Shown here one piece after another: positions 19,932 through 29,319 of a stretch of 64,000 nt of DNA (the first letter of the stretch is position 1; each line of letters opens with the position of its first letter). The stretch spans positions 1,426,001 through 1,490,000 of the forward strand of contig NZ_CP021781.1 of NCBI RefSeq assembly GCF_003290445.1, given 5' to 3'. Origin of the DNA: Francisella adeliensis (GTDB taxonomy: Bacteria; Pseudomonadota; Gammaproteobacteria; Francisellales; Francisellaceae). The translations under genes were made by a program, and so were the position numbers. Under the pieces are notes generated by a model, which did no database searches, had not been told where the DNA came from, and worked only from the letters and a program-made list of their open reading frames with translations.

Positions 19932-19953
19932 TTGTTACCCATTTGTTACCCAT
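19932..19953. repeat. tandem 11-bp direct repeat near the attachment site
   Basis: TTGTTACCCAT occurs twice head to tail (19932-19942 and 19943-19953), 46 bases from the tRNA-Val 3' end. Short direct repeats next to a tRNA attachment site are often arm-type binding sites of a tyrosine integrase. That reading is inference, because no integrase is in the window. Confidence 0.5.
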
Positions 19954-19999
19954 CATTAAATATTATTTCTTGAAAATCTTCTAAAAGCATTGAATTTAC

Positions 20000-20076
20000 T
20001 GGTACTCACAACTGGATTCGAACCAGTGACCCCTACCATGTCAAGGTAGTACTCTAACCAACTGAGCTATGCGAGT
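20000..20076 (-). tRNA. tRNA-Val (anticodon GAC)
   Basis: A 77-base cloverleaf on the minus strand. The seven-pair acceptor stem has one G-U pair, the D arm is normal, the anticodon loop TTGACAT gives anticodon GAC, and the T arm is ACTGG-TTCGAAT-CCAGT. CCA is encoded at 20002-20000. The 3' end faces the defence/mobilization cluster, as expected for an integration site. Confidence 0.95.
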
Positions 20077-20225
20077 ATTGAATAATATATTATAGTTTTA
20101 AAACTCACAAAATCAATAGATTTAATCAAATCAATTTCAAAAAGATATATCTCTAAATCAAAATTCCATTATCGCTGATAAATTGGTATTATTTAACGAA
20201 GTATTTAACAAGCATTTTTAACAAT

Positions 20226-20990
20226 ATGATTATAGTAATTTCTCCAGCTAAGAGTCAAAATTTTGAGCCTGTAAATGATGAATATAAATTCACTCAACCA
20301 ATATTTAAAGATCAAATAGAACTACTTATAAATAAGCTAAAACATTACGAAATACCAGAAATTGAAAAACTTATGAAAATAAGTCCAAAACTAGCAACTG
20401 AAGTTTTTGATAAACATAACTCTTTCGACTCTACAAAGTACGACTTAGAAAACTCAAAAGCTGCTATTTTCACATTTAGTGGAGATGTTTATAAGGGGCT
20501 AGATGCAAATTCACTTGACTCTAATACTGTAAACTATGCTCAAGATCATTTATTAATGCTTTCAGGATTATACGGACTTATTCGCCCTCTTGACTTAATG
20601 CAAGCTTATAGACTAGAAATGGGTACCAAGATAAAAATCGATGACAAAGTGCTTTACAAGTATTGGCAAGATAAAATCACAGCTCAATTAAATGAGTTAT
20701 TTAATACTCAAGAGAATAAAACTCTAATAAACCTAGCATCAAATGAATACTCTCAAGCTATAGATAAAAAATCACTTAAAGCTGATTGGCTTGATATTGA
20801 TTTTAAAGAGAACAAAAATGGTGCATTCAAGACTATCGGTATCCATGCAAAAAAAGCTCGTGGTTTAATGAGTAGATATATTCTAGAAAATAAAATAGAA
20901 GATACAGAAAGCATTAAAAAATTTGATATAGCTGGATATAGTTTTAACTCTGAGCTTTCTAACAAAAACTTACTTTGCTTTACGAGATAA
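20226..20990 (+). CDS. yaaA: peroxide stress protein YaaA
   Basis: A 254-residue protein matching YaaA/UPF0246 in length and throughout its sequence (MIIVISPAKSQNFEP at the start, FSGDVYKGLDA near residue 84, LSGLYGLIRPLDLMQAYRLE near residue 112, NLASNEYS near residue 167). In E. coli YaaA limits free iron and so protects DNA and protein during peroxide stress. It is followed two bases later by rlmH on the same strand, so the two are probably co-transcribed. Nothing is odd about the gene. Confidence 0.95.
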   Translation: MIIVISPAKSQNFEPVNDEYKFTQPIFKDQIELLINKLKHYEIPEIEKLMKISPKLATEVFDKHNSFDSTKYDLENSKAAIFTFSGDVYKGLDANSLDSNTVNYAQDHLLMLSGLYGLIRPLDLMQAYRLEMGTKIKIDDKVLYKYWQDKITAQLNELFNTQENKTLINLASNEYSQAIDKKSLKADWLDIDFKENKNGAFKTIGIHAKKARGLMSRYILENKIEDTESIKKFDIAGYSFNSELSNKNLLCFTR

Positions 20991-20992
20991 AC

Positions 20993-21460
20993 ATGAAAAT
21001 AAAAATCATATCTCTAGGTGAAAAACCACCTAAATGGGTAGCTGACGGCTATGATGAGTACAAGAAACGACTCAGTAAATCTATACCTTTGGAGCTTGTA
21101 GAATTGCCCATAGCAAAACGATCAAAGACTGGTAACCCAAAATTATGGATGGAGCAAGAGGCTAAGACTATATTAAACAAACTAAGTCCCAATGAACATC
21201 TTGTTATTTTAGATGTTGCATCAAAAGTTATATCGACTGAAGAACTAGCTGATAAAATGCAAAATTGGAAATTTAATAGCCCTAATGTTGTAATCCTAAT
21301 AGGTGGACCAGACGGTATAGATCAAAGTATAAAAAATATCGCTAAAGAAAAAATCTCTATTTCTAAAATGACATTCCCCCACCCTATTGTGCGAATCATA
21401 ATTGCTGAACAACTTTATAGAGCATACACAATCATTGAAGGTCACCCTTATCATAAATAA
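20993..21460 (+). CDS. rlmH: 23S rRNA (pseudouridine1915-N3)-methyltransferase RlmH
   Basis: A 155-residue SPOUT methyltransferase, exactly the usual length from ATG 20993; an in-frame ATG 18 bases earlier overlaps yaaA and is not preferred. It methylates the modified base at position 1915 of 23S rRNA. The AdoMet-binding knot is seen in LIGGPDG (near residue 103) and the C-terminal HPIVRIIIAEQLYRAYTIIE through GHPYHK. It lies two bases after yaaA. Confidence 0.96.
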   Translation: MKIKIISLGEKPPKWVADGYDEYKKRLSKSIPLELVELPIAKRSKTGNPKLWMEQEAKTILNKLSPNEHLVILDVASKVISTEELADKMQNWKFNSPNVVILIGGPDGIDQSIKNIAKEKISISKMTFPHPIVRIIIAEQLYRAYTIIEGHPYHK

Positions 21461-21587
21461 CTGTTAAAAATTAATAAACCTTGTTAAATTTAACGTAATT
21501 AATATTCACTAGAACTGAGTTATTATTTTCACCATATCAGCACAGCTGATTAGAAGAATCTTTTAACTAACTGTAAGGAATATTAAA

Positions 21588-23420
21588 ATGAAAAAATTAA
21601 ACCTAATATCTGCTACAACTTTAGCACTACTCAGCTCAACTGCTTTTGCAGACTGTAAAGTTGAAGATGTAAAAAATGGTTGGAGTGGTAGTATAGAGTT
21701 TAGCTGTGATAAAGACACAAATCTTATGGAAAACCCTATAAACATCAAACTCTCTGATAATGCTAAAATCGGTAGTGTATGGGGACTAAATGGTGAAACT
21801 CATGTCACAACTAAAGATGGTGTAACATCTATAGCTGTTGAGAAACATTGGCCTAAAGGTAAAGGAGTAATTTTAAAAGCAGGACAATCAGCAACCGTTT
21901 CTTTTTCTCCAAGTACTCCTAAATTTAGTTTAGCTAGTTTAAGTATCGGTGATAATTCTGCTGATACGCCAGACACTCCTGATGAACCTACTGATCCAGT
22001 AGATCCTGTTGACCCTATCGACCCAGTTGATCCTCCTCAACCTAGTGGTGACTACCCTTTATATGAGGAAGGTTTTTCATATAAAAGTGGTGATATAGTC
22101 GAAGTTCAAGGTAAATTATATCAATGTAAAGAAGGTGTAAGTGCTTGGTGCTCATCTGCTGCATGGGCTTATGCTCCTAGCACAGGTACAGCATGGGATT
22201 CAGCATGGAAAATTTATAATGGCGATGAACCTGTTGATCCTATCGACCCTGTTGACCCTGTAAATCCAGATGATCCAACTCCTACACCAGGTGATGTGTT
22301 CGAAACAACTCAAGCTGAACTTGATAAAAAAGAAACTGAACTTACTAGTGGTCCTGTAATGAAAGAGGTGAAAAAATCTATTCGTACTATCCCAAATGAG
22401 GTTGTAGAAGCTGTAGAGCCTGGTTTACCGAATAATCCAGAAAATGTTAAGCGAGTAGAAAGTATAGTTTCTAGTCAAGATTGGGAGTTTTTATTCCCTG
22501 AAAGAGCTCCAGAATACACATATAGCAATTTCTTAAAAGCTGTTGCTAAGTTTCCTGCATTTTGTGGTACATATACTGATGGTAGAGATTCTGATGCAAT
22601 CTGTAAAAAATCTCTAGCAACTATGTTTGCACATTTTGCTCAAGAAACAGGTGGCCACACAGCTCACTGGGATGTTCCCGAATGGCGTCAAGCTCTAGTT
22701 CATGTAAGAGAAATGGGCTGGAATGAAGCAATGTTAGGAGGATATAATGGCGAATGTAATCCTAATGTATGGCAAGGTCAAACATGGCCTTGTGGTAAAT
22801 TTAACACTGGTGAATTTAAGTCATACTTTGGTAGAGGTGCAAAACAGCTAAGCTATAACTATAATTACGGACCATTCTCTCAAGCAATATATGGTGATGT
22901 AACTGTACTACTTAATAATCCAGAGCTTGTTGCTGATACATGGTTAAACTTAGCTTCTGCTGTGTTTTTCTTTGTATATCCTCAACCACCTAAACCATCT
23001 ATGCTTCATGTAATTGATGGTACTTGGCAACCAAACTCATCAGATAAAGCAAATGGTTTAACTCCTGGTTTTGGTGTAACTACTCAAATCATTAATGGTG
23101 GTGTTGAGTGTGGTGGTGCTAATGAAATAGCCCAATCTTTGAACCGTATAGATTATTATGATAATTTCACTAAACATTTAGGTGTAAATATCTCAAATGA
23201 TGAAGTGCTAGGTTGTAAAGGCATGAAGCAGTTTGATGCACAAGGTGCTGGAGCTACAAATATTTTTTGGGAGCAAGATTTTAGTTATAACGCAAAAAAT
23301 CCAGAAGGTAAATCTTTTGCTTGTAAACTTGTTGGCTATCAAACACCTTATTCAGCATTTACACAAGGTGATTATGGTAAGTGTGTAAAACATCATTTTC
23401 CAAGCATTATTATTAAATAA
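21588..23420 (+). CDS. secreted GH19 chitinase with carbohydrate-binding modules
   Basis: A 610-residue secreted enzyme predicted to hydrolyse chitin. A signal peptide (residues 1-21, ending STAFA) is followed by a module at about 22-118 containing CDKDT and HWPKGKG. An Asp/Pro-rich linker follows, then a CBM5/12-like chitin-binding module at about 151-208 with many Trp (YKSGDIVEVQGKLYQCKEG), then a second Asp/Pro linker. The GH19 catalytic domain spans about 290-600, with the catalytic-region motif HFAQETGGH near residue 350 and the family signature FGRGAKQLSYNYNYGPF near residue 422. The N-terminal module recurs in the protein encoded at 32474-33562. AAGGA lies upstream of the ATG. Confidence 0.92.
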   Translation: MKKLNLISATTLALLSSTAFADCKVEDVKNGWSGSIEFSCDKDTNLMENPINIKLSDNAKIGSVWGLNGETHVTTKDGVTSIAVEKHWPKGKGVILKAGQSATVSFSPSTPKFSLASLSIGDNSADTPDTPDEPTDPVDPVDPIDPVDPPQPSGDYPLYEEGFSYKSGDIVEVQGKLYQCKEGVSAWCSSAAWAYAPSTGTAWDSAWKIYNGDEPVDPIDPVDPVNPDDPTPTPGDVFETTQAELDKKETELTSGPVMKEVKKSIRTIPNEVVEAVEPGLPNNPENVKRVESIVSSQDWEFLFPERAPEYTYSNFLKAVAKFPAFCGTYTDGRDSDAICKKSLATMFAHFAQETGGHTAHWDVPEWRQALVHVREMGWNEAMLGGYNGECNPNVWQGQTWPCGKFNTGEFKSYFGRGAKQLSYNYNYGPFSQAIYGDVTVLLNNPELVADTWLNLASAVFFFVYPQPPKPSMLHVIDGTWQPNSSDKANGLTPGFGVTTQIINGGVECGGANEIAQSLNRIDYYDNFTKHLGVNISNDEVLGCKGMKQFDAQGAGATNIFWEQDFSYNAKNPEGKSFACKLVGYQTPYSAFTQGDYGKCVKHHFPSIIIK

Positions 23421-23459
23421 AATCATTCTCTCATTCTATAATAATCTTCAAAAACTCTC

Positions 23460-24617
23460 TTAAAATCTATCTATAGAAAAATTATCTAACTGAATTTTCA
23501 TCTTTCTACCACAGACCTTATCGGCCATAGCTTCACCTATAGAAAAAGAATGTTTAAAACCATGTCCTGAGCATGCAGATACAATAGTCACATTACCATA
23601 ATGAGATAAATCATCTATGATAAAATTGTAATCTGGAGTTATAGTATAGATGCATGTTTTTGCTTTATCACATACATCCTTGATACCTTTAATATTTGGG
23701 CTAATATAATTTTTATAAATATTTGATGTATCTTTTTCATCAATTATTGGAGTATCTACAAGGTTAAACTCTTCATTAAACTCCTCAAAGCCAAATTTCA
23801 CTAATCCTTTATTATATGACGGCATGACATATATAAAACTATTCGTTACTGGGTCGCCAATTAAAAATGGTCCAGTTTTATCAAAAATATCCTCATACTC
23901 TGGCTCAACCTCGAACCAATATATTTTTTGTACAAATGTTTTTAAAATACCTTTATATTTTGGCTCAACAAAGTTCTTCAACCATGCTCCTGCTGTAAGA
24001 ATTACATGCTTAGCTTCATATTCAGCTACTGTAGTTTTAATTATGGTGGTATTTTCTTGCTTGACCAAGCTTAATACCTCTTCATGATAGTTTATATTTG
24101 CACCATTTTCAGTAGCCAACTTTAGCTGTGTATGTATAGCATCCTCTGGAGATATACAAGCTGCTCCTGGCTCAAAATAATTACCAAGCCCTGGTTGCTC
24201 TACTAAAAATGGAAATTTTTGGTAGACTAAATTTTCATCATATATCTGATGGTTTATATTGTATAATTTCGCTTGTTGTATAGTTTTTGCAAGAAAATCA
24301 TCTTTGCCACCTTTAGGCTTTAGTCTATCATTAAATAAAAGCAATAGTCCCTGCTTTTTTGCAAATTTTTTCCCTGACCTAGATTCAATCTCATCAAGGA
24401 TTTCATATGACCTTTTTGCCATAGTAGTATAACATCCATTGCCTTCACCAATAGCCTGCCTTACAATCCTTGTCTCTCCATGTGAAGAACCATTTTCATG
24501 GCCTTTAGTAAATTGTTCTATACCAAGTATTTTTAAGTCTTGTTCTTTAGATAGCTGATATAAGCTTGAAGCACCCATAGCTCCTAGACCAACTACAATT
24601 ACATCATATCTTCTCAA
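23460..24617 (-). CDS. FAD-dependent amine oxidase of the sarcosine/N-methyltryptophan oxidase (MSOX/MTOX) family
   Basis: A 385-residue flavoenzyme. It has an N-terminal FAD-binding motif VIVVGLGAMGASS, then GSSHGETRIVRQA (residues about 44-56), typical of monomeric sarcosine oxidase and SolA, and a C-terminal CSGHGFKHSFSIGEAMAD. These enzymes oxidise N-methyl amino acids to the amine plus an aldehyde and peroxide. The start is probably a TTG at 24615-24617, because AAAAGGAG lies six bases before it; a second TTG two codons earlier overlaps that site. It lies on the opposite strand to the chitinase and is 1.2 kb from the operon at 25866-31827. The substrate is not defined by sequence. Confidence 0.88.
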   Translation of the reverse strand: MRRYDVIVVGLGAMGASSLYQLSKEQDLKILGIEQFTKGHENGSSHGETRIVRQAIGEGNGCYTTMAKRSYEILDEIESRSGKKFAKKQGLLLLFNDRLKPKGGKDDFLAKTIQQAKLYNINHQIYDENLVYQKFPFLVEQPGLGNYFEPGAACISPEDAIHTQLKLATENGANINYHEEVLSLVKQENTTIIKTTVAEYEAKHVILTAGAWLKNFVEPKYKGILKTFVQKIYWFEVEPEYEDIFDKTGPFLIGDPVTNSFIYVMPSYNKGLVKFGFEEFNEEFNLVDTPIIDEKDTSNIYKNYISPNIKGIKDVCDKAKTCIYTITPDYNFIIDDLSHYGNVTIVSACSGHGFKHSFSIGEAMADKVCGRKMKIQLDNFSIDRF

Positions 24618-24910
24618 AACCAACTCCTTTTTAAAAATCTATCTACTATAGTTACCATAGATCTTCTCCGTACTATTTTTAATAGAATATAGAAGGAAAA
24701 ACAATTAGATGATATTAAAAAAGATAACTAATATTATTATAAATGGCTATAATTATTTAACCAATATGCTTAAATAAAAAAACTTTCTATTTACTAGCAA
24801 CTAAGTTTTTACAGAAATTTTCAACAGCTTAAAACTACAGAATAGTACAAAGCTAAATATTTTCACTATATCTAAAATAATGCTACCCTATTAATATAAA
24901 ACTGATAAAA

Positions 24911-25852
24911 ATGTATAAGAGCCTACTTAAAATGAAAAACGTTATAAATACCCGTAGTTTATTTTTATTTATAAGTTTTGTATTGTGTATGTTTTTGCCC
25001 ATGAAAAAAAGCTTTGCAAATGATAAGAATATCTCAATATATGCTTATGCTCACGGTAAATCTTCGCAAGATATAAAAAAGTTAAAAAAGATGTTAGATA
25101 AAAGCCCCCTAAGCCCTGAAAACATTATTTGTGGCATCGGAGGCTTTGAGGGAAATGGTGATTATTATAACTGGGATTGTCATCTATTTTTTGATAATTA
25201 TAGCTATATAGGTGCTATTGAATCTGATCAAGTAAAATTAAAACCACAAAATGCAGAAAATGCTATTAAAAAACTTAAAAATGATAATAAATACTATGAC
25301 TCAATAAAAGAAATTTCTTTAGACTGTGAGCCCTTTTATGAGAGAAAAATAAATAATGTTGATTTTCATATAGCCTTTATTAAAAATCTAAAAGACAAAA
25401 AAATCTCAGTATATATTAATCCCAAAAATCTTGTCTTACTAGAAAAACAAAACAAAGAGCTATTACAACTGTTTATGAAAACTATAAAAAATAAAGGGGA
25501 AATCTTATTTCCTGCTTACTCTTATGATAGAGACTCTCCAAAATTTGAAGATATTAAGAATGCTATAAATATAGCTAACAAATATGGTGTTAAATATGAG
25601 CCTATTTTAGATACGAAACAATCTAGTAAGCTTAATAACAGAATAAACAAACTCAAAACTATCAGGGGAGTGAATTTATCTAGTTTCACTATCTTTTCAT
25701 TAGAGGTTGATGATGATAATCTAAAAAGTGCTAAGCCTGATAGATATTTTGGTACAAGACCGTATGGTAGTGTAAAACAACAATATAATAACTTCTTTGA
25801 TAGCATGGCTATATTAAATAAACGCTTAGTTTCGCAAAGAACAATAGAATAG
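24911..25852 (+). CDS. hypothetical secreted protein
   Basis: A 313-residue protein with an N-terminal hydrophobic segment (about residues 17-36, ending KKSFAND) that looks like a signal peptide or anchor. An in-frame ATG at 24932 is an alternative start, and no ribosome site clearly chooses between them. The mature part has alternating strand/helix patterns with an acidic motif ISLDCEPFYE near residue 140 and ILFPAYSYDRD near residue 197, suggestive of a TIM-barrel hydrolase-like fold. I do not recognise the family. Its end converges with the permease gene at 25866. Confidence 0.6.
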   Translation: MYKSLLKMKNVINTRSLFLFISFVLCMFLPMKKSFANDKNISIYAYAHGKSSQDIKKLKKMLDKSPLSPENIICGIGGFEGNGDYYNWDCHLFFDNYSYIGAIESDQVKLKPQNAENAIKKLKNDNKYYDSIKEISLDCEPFYERKINNVDFHIAFIKNLKDKKISVYINPKNLVLLEKQNKELLQLFMKTIKNKGEILFPAYSYDRDSPKFEDIKNAINIANKYGVKYEPILDTKQSSKLNNRINKLKTIRGVNLSSFTIFSLEVDDDNLKSAKPDRYFGTRPYGSVKQQYNNFFDSMAILNKRLVSQRTIE

Positions 25853-25865
25853 ATTCAATGAAACT

Positions 25866-27128
25866 CTAACTCTTTTTTCTATAGATAAAGCACGCTATAA
25901 ACATTGCTATAACAATAAGTACTACAAGCAGATACGCTGCTAAAACCTTAATATCAAAAATTGTTATGCTAGTTGTTAGAGCTCCATAATAGTAAGTGCA
26001 ACCTCCAACAACTAATAAAAGTGGTAATGCTAAAGTATAACTTGCGCATATAACATATCTTTTTAATGAATAAGTTAGCTTTATAACACTAACCCAAACA
26101 AGTGCATAAACTACTATTGCACTTGAAACACTAAGTATCACAAATCCTTGTGATAAATCATTAGATAAACTACAAATTAGCGCTACTAGCAAAGGTAAAT
26201 TCATTGCATAGAATTTTGTATTTTTGAACCTATAATTATTTGCCAATAGTTCATATTGCTGACTATATCCTATTGTTAACCCATTAAAGCTAGCTAGTAT
26301 CGCTATAATTCCAGTTACTGCTAATACTTCAAATAAAGCGCTATGTCCAAGGTACTGAGCTAATGCTGGTAATGGGTTTGAGTCTAATAACAAATTAGTT
26401 GGAGCCAACTCTATAAATAAAACGCTTGTAAATATTGCTAGCAATGACAAAACCATTAAGCCTATTAAAATTGCTATTTTTCCTGTTTTTCTAGGATTTT
26501 TCATAGCATGCATAAGTGTTATACCACCCTCTATCCCTAAAAATAACCAAACTCCAAATGCTATGCCTTTGCCTAAAGCTGACATTGAGATAGAGTCTTG
26601 AACTATAGAATTATCTATAACACCAAGATACTCAAAGCCTATATAATAAAAACAAAACACACCCAATATAGCAATAATAGTTGCTATAGATTCTATTTTA
26701 GCGACATACTTTAAGCTACCAAGATTTGCCATAAAAACTATTATAAAGCCTATGAGTACCGCAAAGTGATAAGGTATAAATGGCAACAATGACTCTAAAT
26801 ACAGCCCAAAAGCTATTGCTATAGCAGGCGTTGCAAACCAGTATTCTAAATAGCACATTAACCCAGTAAAGATACCGGTCCGAATACCTAACACATTACC
26901 CACTAACTCTGTTATAGACTTATCTGAACCCATAAAATAGTGGGTAAGAATAGCACAACCAAATATAAAGAAACCAAAGAATACCACCAACAAAAGTACT
27001 GCTAAGATATAAGAGTTTGTCGATGAAGCTGTTATACCACTATTCCAACCAAAGTACTGACCTGAAATAACCATTCCAACCATTATAAAAACAAACTTAG
27101 AAATTGAAACCTGGTAGTTACTTTGCAT
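25866..27128 (-). CDS. APC-superfamily permease, ethanolamine-permease-like
   Basis: A 420-residue integral membrane protein with about 12 hydrophobic segments. The first segment carries MVISGQYFGWNSGI, the pattern I associate with ethanolamine permeases, which read ISGDYFGWN in that position. It would import an amine or amino acid with protons. It is the last gene of the minus-strand operon that begins with a glutamine-synthetase-like gene at 31827, 55 bases after the aldehyde dehydrogenase. This context supports an amino-alcohol or polyamine as the cargo; ordinary amino acids remain possible. Confidence 0.75.
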   Translation of the reverse strand: MQSNYQVSISKFVFIMVGMVISGQYFGWNSGITASSTNSYILAVLLLVVFFGFFIFGCAILTHYFMGSDKSITELVGNVLGIRTGIFTGLMCYLEYWFATPAIAIAFGLYLESLLPFIPYHFAVLIGFIIVFMANLGSLKYVAKIESIATIIAILGVFCFYYIGFEYLGVIDNSIVQDSISMSALGKGIAFGVWLFLGIEGGITLMHAMKNPRKTGKIAILIGLMVLSLLAIFTSVLFIELAPTNLLLDSNPLPALAQYLGHSALFEVLAVTGIIAILASFNGLTIGYSQQYELLANNYRFKNTKFYAMNLPLLVALICSLSNDLSQGFVILSVSSAIVVYALVWVSVIKLTYSLKRYVICASYTLALPLLLVVGGCTYYYGALTTSITIFDIKVLAAYLLVVLIVIAMFIACFIYRKKS

Positions 27129-27183
27129 ATGTATTATCCTTTAAATATTATAATTGATTGCTTAAATTAAAATGCCTACCCAA

Positions 27184-28548
27184 CTACCTTCTAAAATGAA
27201 AACCTTTTGTTTGAGTAAATGCATAGATACCATGTTTAGAAAGTGAAGCCCCCAAACCAGACATTTTTCTGCCAGCCCATGGTAGGTTAGGTGACACTCT
27301 ATCACAACAGTTCATATAAACATTTCCTGCAGAGATTTTTTTCATCAAGTCTCTAGCCTGTGATCCATCCTCTGTAAATACACTAGCAGTTAAACCAAAT
27401 TCACTAGCATTCATAAGTTTCACAGCCTCTTCATCACTAGAAACTTTTTGTATACCAATTATAGGACCAAAACTCTCATCAACCATTACAGACATATCTC
27501 CATTTACATCTACAAGTACAGTTGGCTCAAAGAAATTACCATCAGCTTCTATAATTTTACCACCTGTTAGAAGACTAGCACCTTTTGAAACAGCATCTTT
27601 AACTTGAGATTCTAAGAATGCTAAATGCTGAGAGCGAGTGATTGCTCCATTTGTAGTATTTGAATCTTGAGGGTCGCCAACTACCAACTCTTGTGTATGT
27701 TCCACAAATGCTTTTACAAACTTATCATAATGACTTTCATGCACATATATTCTTTCAACTGAACAACAGCTTTGACCATTGTTATAAAAAGCTCCTGAAA
27801 CTAAACCTTCAGCAACACCATCAACATCACTAATATTTTGTGTTACATAAGCGGGGTCTTTACCACCAAGCTCTAAACCAACAGGAACAAGCTTTGAAGC
27901 TACTTGTTGAGCGATATATACCCCAGTCTGTTTACTACCAGTAAAGTAGTAGCCATCTAAGTCTGAATCCAACAATGCTTGACCCACACTACCATCACCT
28001 ACAAGGCATTTAAATACATCTTGAGGTACTTTTGAGTTATAAAGCGCTTGCTCGATATTTCGCCCTGTTAGTGTAGAGTATTCTGATGGTTTGTATGCAA
28101 CGGCATTACCGCATAATATTGCAGGAACAAATACATTAACTCCTACCAAATATGGATAATTCCACGCAGAAATATTTGCAATAACTCCAAGAGGTTCATA
28201 GCCTAGTTCTTCTTTTGTTGCAGTATCTTGAGCAAAACTCTCAACTTGAAGCACTTTTTCTAAGTTATTAAGAAAAAAATCTATTCTTTCGCAAGCTGCA
28301 TTAATTTCATTGACTGATTCAAATACCGGCTTACCTACCTCTTGAGTTAAATCATTAGCATATTTATCAATATTTTGCAGTAAATCATCACGAAAAGATT
28401 TTATACACCCTAGTCTATGAGTTAGCGTAGTTTTTGCCCATTTAGATTGACCTGATTTTAATTCTTGTATTTTTACATTTACACTATCTTTAGTGTCTGA
28501 TTTAAGTGAAGTTATAACTTTGTTAGTCGCAGGATTTATAATATCCAT
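27184..28548 (-). CDS. NAD(P)-dependent aldehyde dehydrogenase
   Basis: A 454-residue aldehyde dehydrogenase. It has the coenzyme-binding YYFTGSKQTG near residue 200, the catalytic-Glu motif LELGGKDPAYV near residue 225, and the catalytic-Cys motif NNGQSCCSVERIYV near residue 260. Length is normal. It oxidises an aldehyde to an acid. In this operon the likely substrate is the aldehyde made by the iron alcohol dehydrogenase from a gamma-glutamylated amino-alcohol. It lies 21 bases after the amidotransferase gene and is followed by the permease. Confidence 0.92.
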   Translation of the reverse strand: MDIINPATNKVITSLKSDTKDSVNVKIQELKSGQSKWAKTTLTHRLGCIKSFRDDLLQNIDKYANDLTQEVGKPVFESVNEINAACERIDFFLNNLEKVLQVESFAQDTATKEELGYEPLGVIANISAWNYPYLVGVNVFVPAILCGNAVAYKPSEYSTLTGRNIEQALYNSKVPQDVFKCLVGDGSVGQALLDSDLDGYYFTGSKQTGVYIAQQVASKLVPVGLELGGKDPAYVTQNISDVDGVAEGLVSGAFYNNGQSCCSVERIYVHESHYDKFVKAFVEHTQELVVGDPQDSNTTNGAITRSQHLAFLESQVKDAVSKGASLLTGGKIIEADGNFFEPTVLVDVNGDMSVMVDESFGPIIGIQKVSSDEEAVKLMNASEFGLTASVFTEDGSQARDLMKKISAGNVYMNCCDRVSPNLPWAGRKMSGLGASLSKHGIYAFTQTKGFHFRR

Positions 28549-28569
28549 TTTTGCTCCTTGATTATTTTT

Positions 28570-29319
28570 TTAAATTTGGGAAATAAAATATTTTAGTAAT
28601 GAATTTGCACCGATAAGCTTATCACCTAAAGTATGATTAAACTCTGGATGCCATTGTACTCCATAAATAAAATTATCATCATTGTCATATTTAAAGGCTT
28701 CAATGATTTTATCTTCCGGAGATATCGCTTCTACTTTTAGGTTTTCACCTAACTTTTTAATTGACTGATGATGGATACTATTTACAAAACCTTTTTGACT
28801 CCTGTTAGCATAAATTATATTTGCTAATAAGCTGTCTTCTAAAAACTCTATAGCATGATAATTTTGATCATAAATAGGTCTGTTTGCATGAGTTATCGGT
28901 GTTTCTAATTGTGTAGCTATATCTTGGTAAAGTGTACCACCAAAATATACATTCAAAAGCTGAAAACCACGACAAATACCCAGTATAGGTTTACCTTGTT
29001 TAAAAGCATAATCTATGACAGCCAGTTCATAGTCATCACGAACTTTATCGCCTGGCCATAAAGCTTTATCAAGGTAATCCTCTCCATAAGAAAGTGGACA
29101 TACATCAACACCACCATGAATAACAATTGCATCAAGCTGATCTATAAATCTATGTAAATCTTTTTCTTGCTTAAAATTTGGAATCATCAACGGTATTGAT
29201 TTATCCGTATTTAGATAATGGACCATATCTGACTCAACATAGAAAAGATCTTTCTTTGAAAATGTTGCACGAGTGCTATCTGGTGGCATTATACAGGCTG
29301 TTATTCCTATTTTAATCAT
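28570..29319 (-). CDS. class I glutamine amidotransferase-like gamma-glutamyl hydrolase (PuuD-like, peptidase C26)
   Basis: A 249-residue hydrolase with the nucleophile motif GICRGFQLLNV near residue 115 and the His-Glu pair in GVQWHPEF near residue 222. DAIVIHGGVDVCPLSYGE near residues 63-80 is typical of the PuuD family that splits gamma-glutamyl amides of GABA and similar compounds. Its ATG overlaps the alcohol dehydrogenase stop by four bases. In the proposed pathway it removes the glutamyl group in the last step, recycling glutamate. Confidence 0.9.
   Translation of the reverse strand: MIKIGITACIMPPDSTRATFSKKDLFYVESDMVHYLNTDKSIPLMIPNFKQEKDLHRFIDQLDAIVIHGGVDVCPLSYGEDYLDKALWPGDKVRDDYELAVIDYAFKQGKPILGICRGFQLLNVYFGGTLYQDIATQLETPITHANRPIYDQNYHAIEFLEDSLLANIIYANRSQKGFVNSIHHQSIKKLGENLKVEAISPEDKIIEAFKYDNDDNFIYGVQWHPEFNHTLGDKLIGANSLLKYFISQI

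Larger units (their letters stand above)
1..19999. mobile_element. integrated mobilizable genomic island (right part), inserted at tRNA-Val
   Basis: All genes from the left edge to 19609 lie on one strand. They include a replisome organizer, coupling ATPase, MobC-like protein and ArdA, followed by defence cargo (Avs-like, Type III R-M, RhuM-Fic). The block ends 390 bases from the 3' end of a tRNA-Val, beyond which housekeeping genes yaaA and rlmH begin. No integrase or second attachment copy is visible, so the left boundary is outside the window and the extent given is only what can be seen. Confidence 0.6.
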
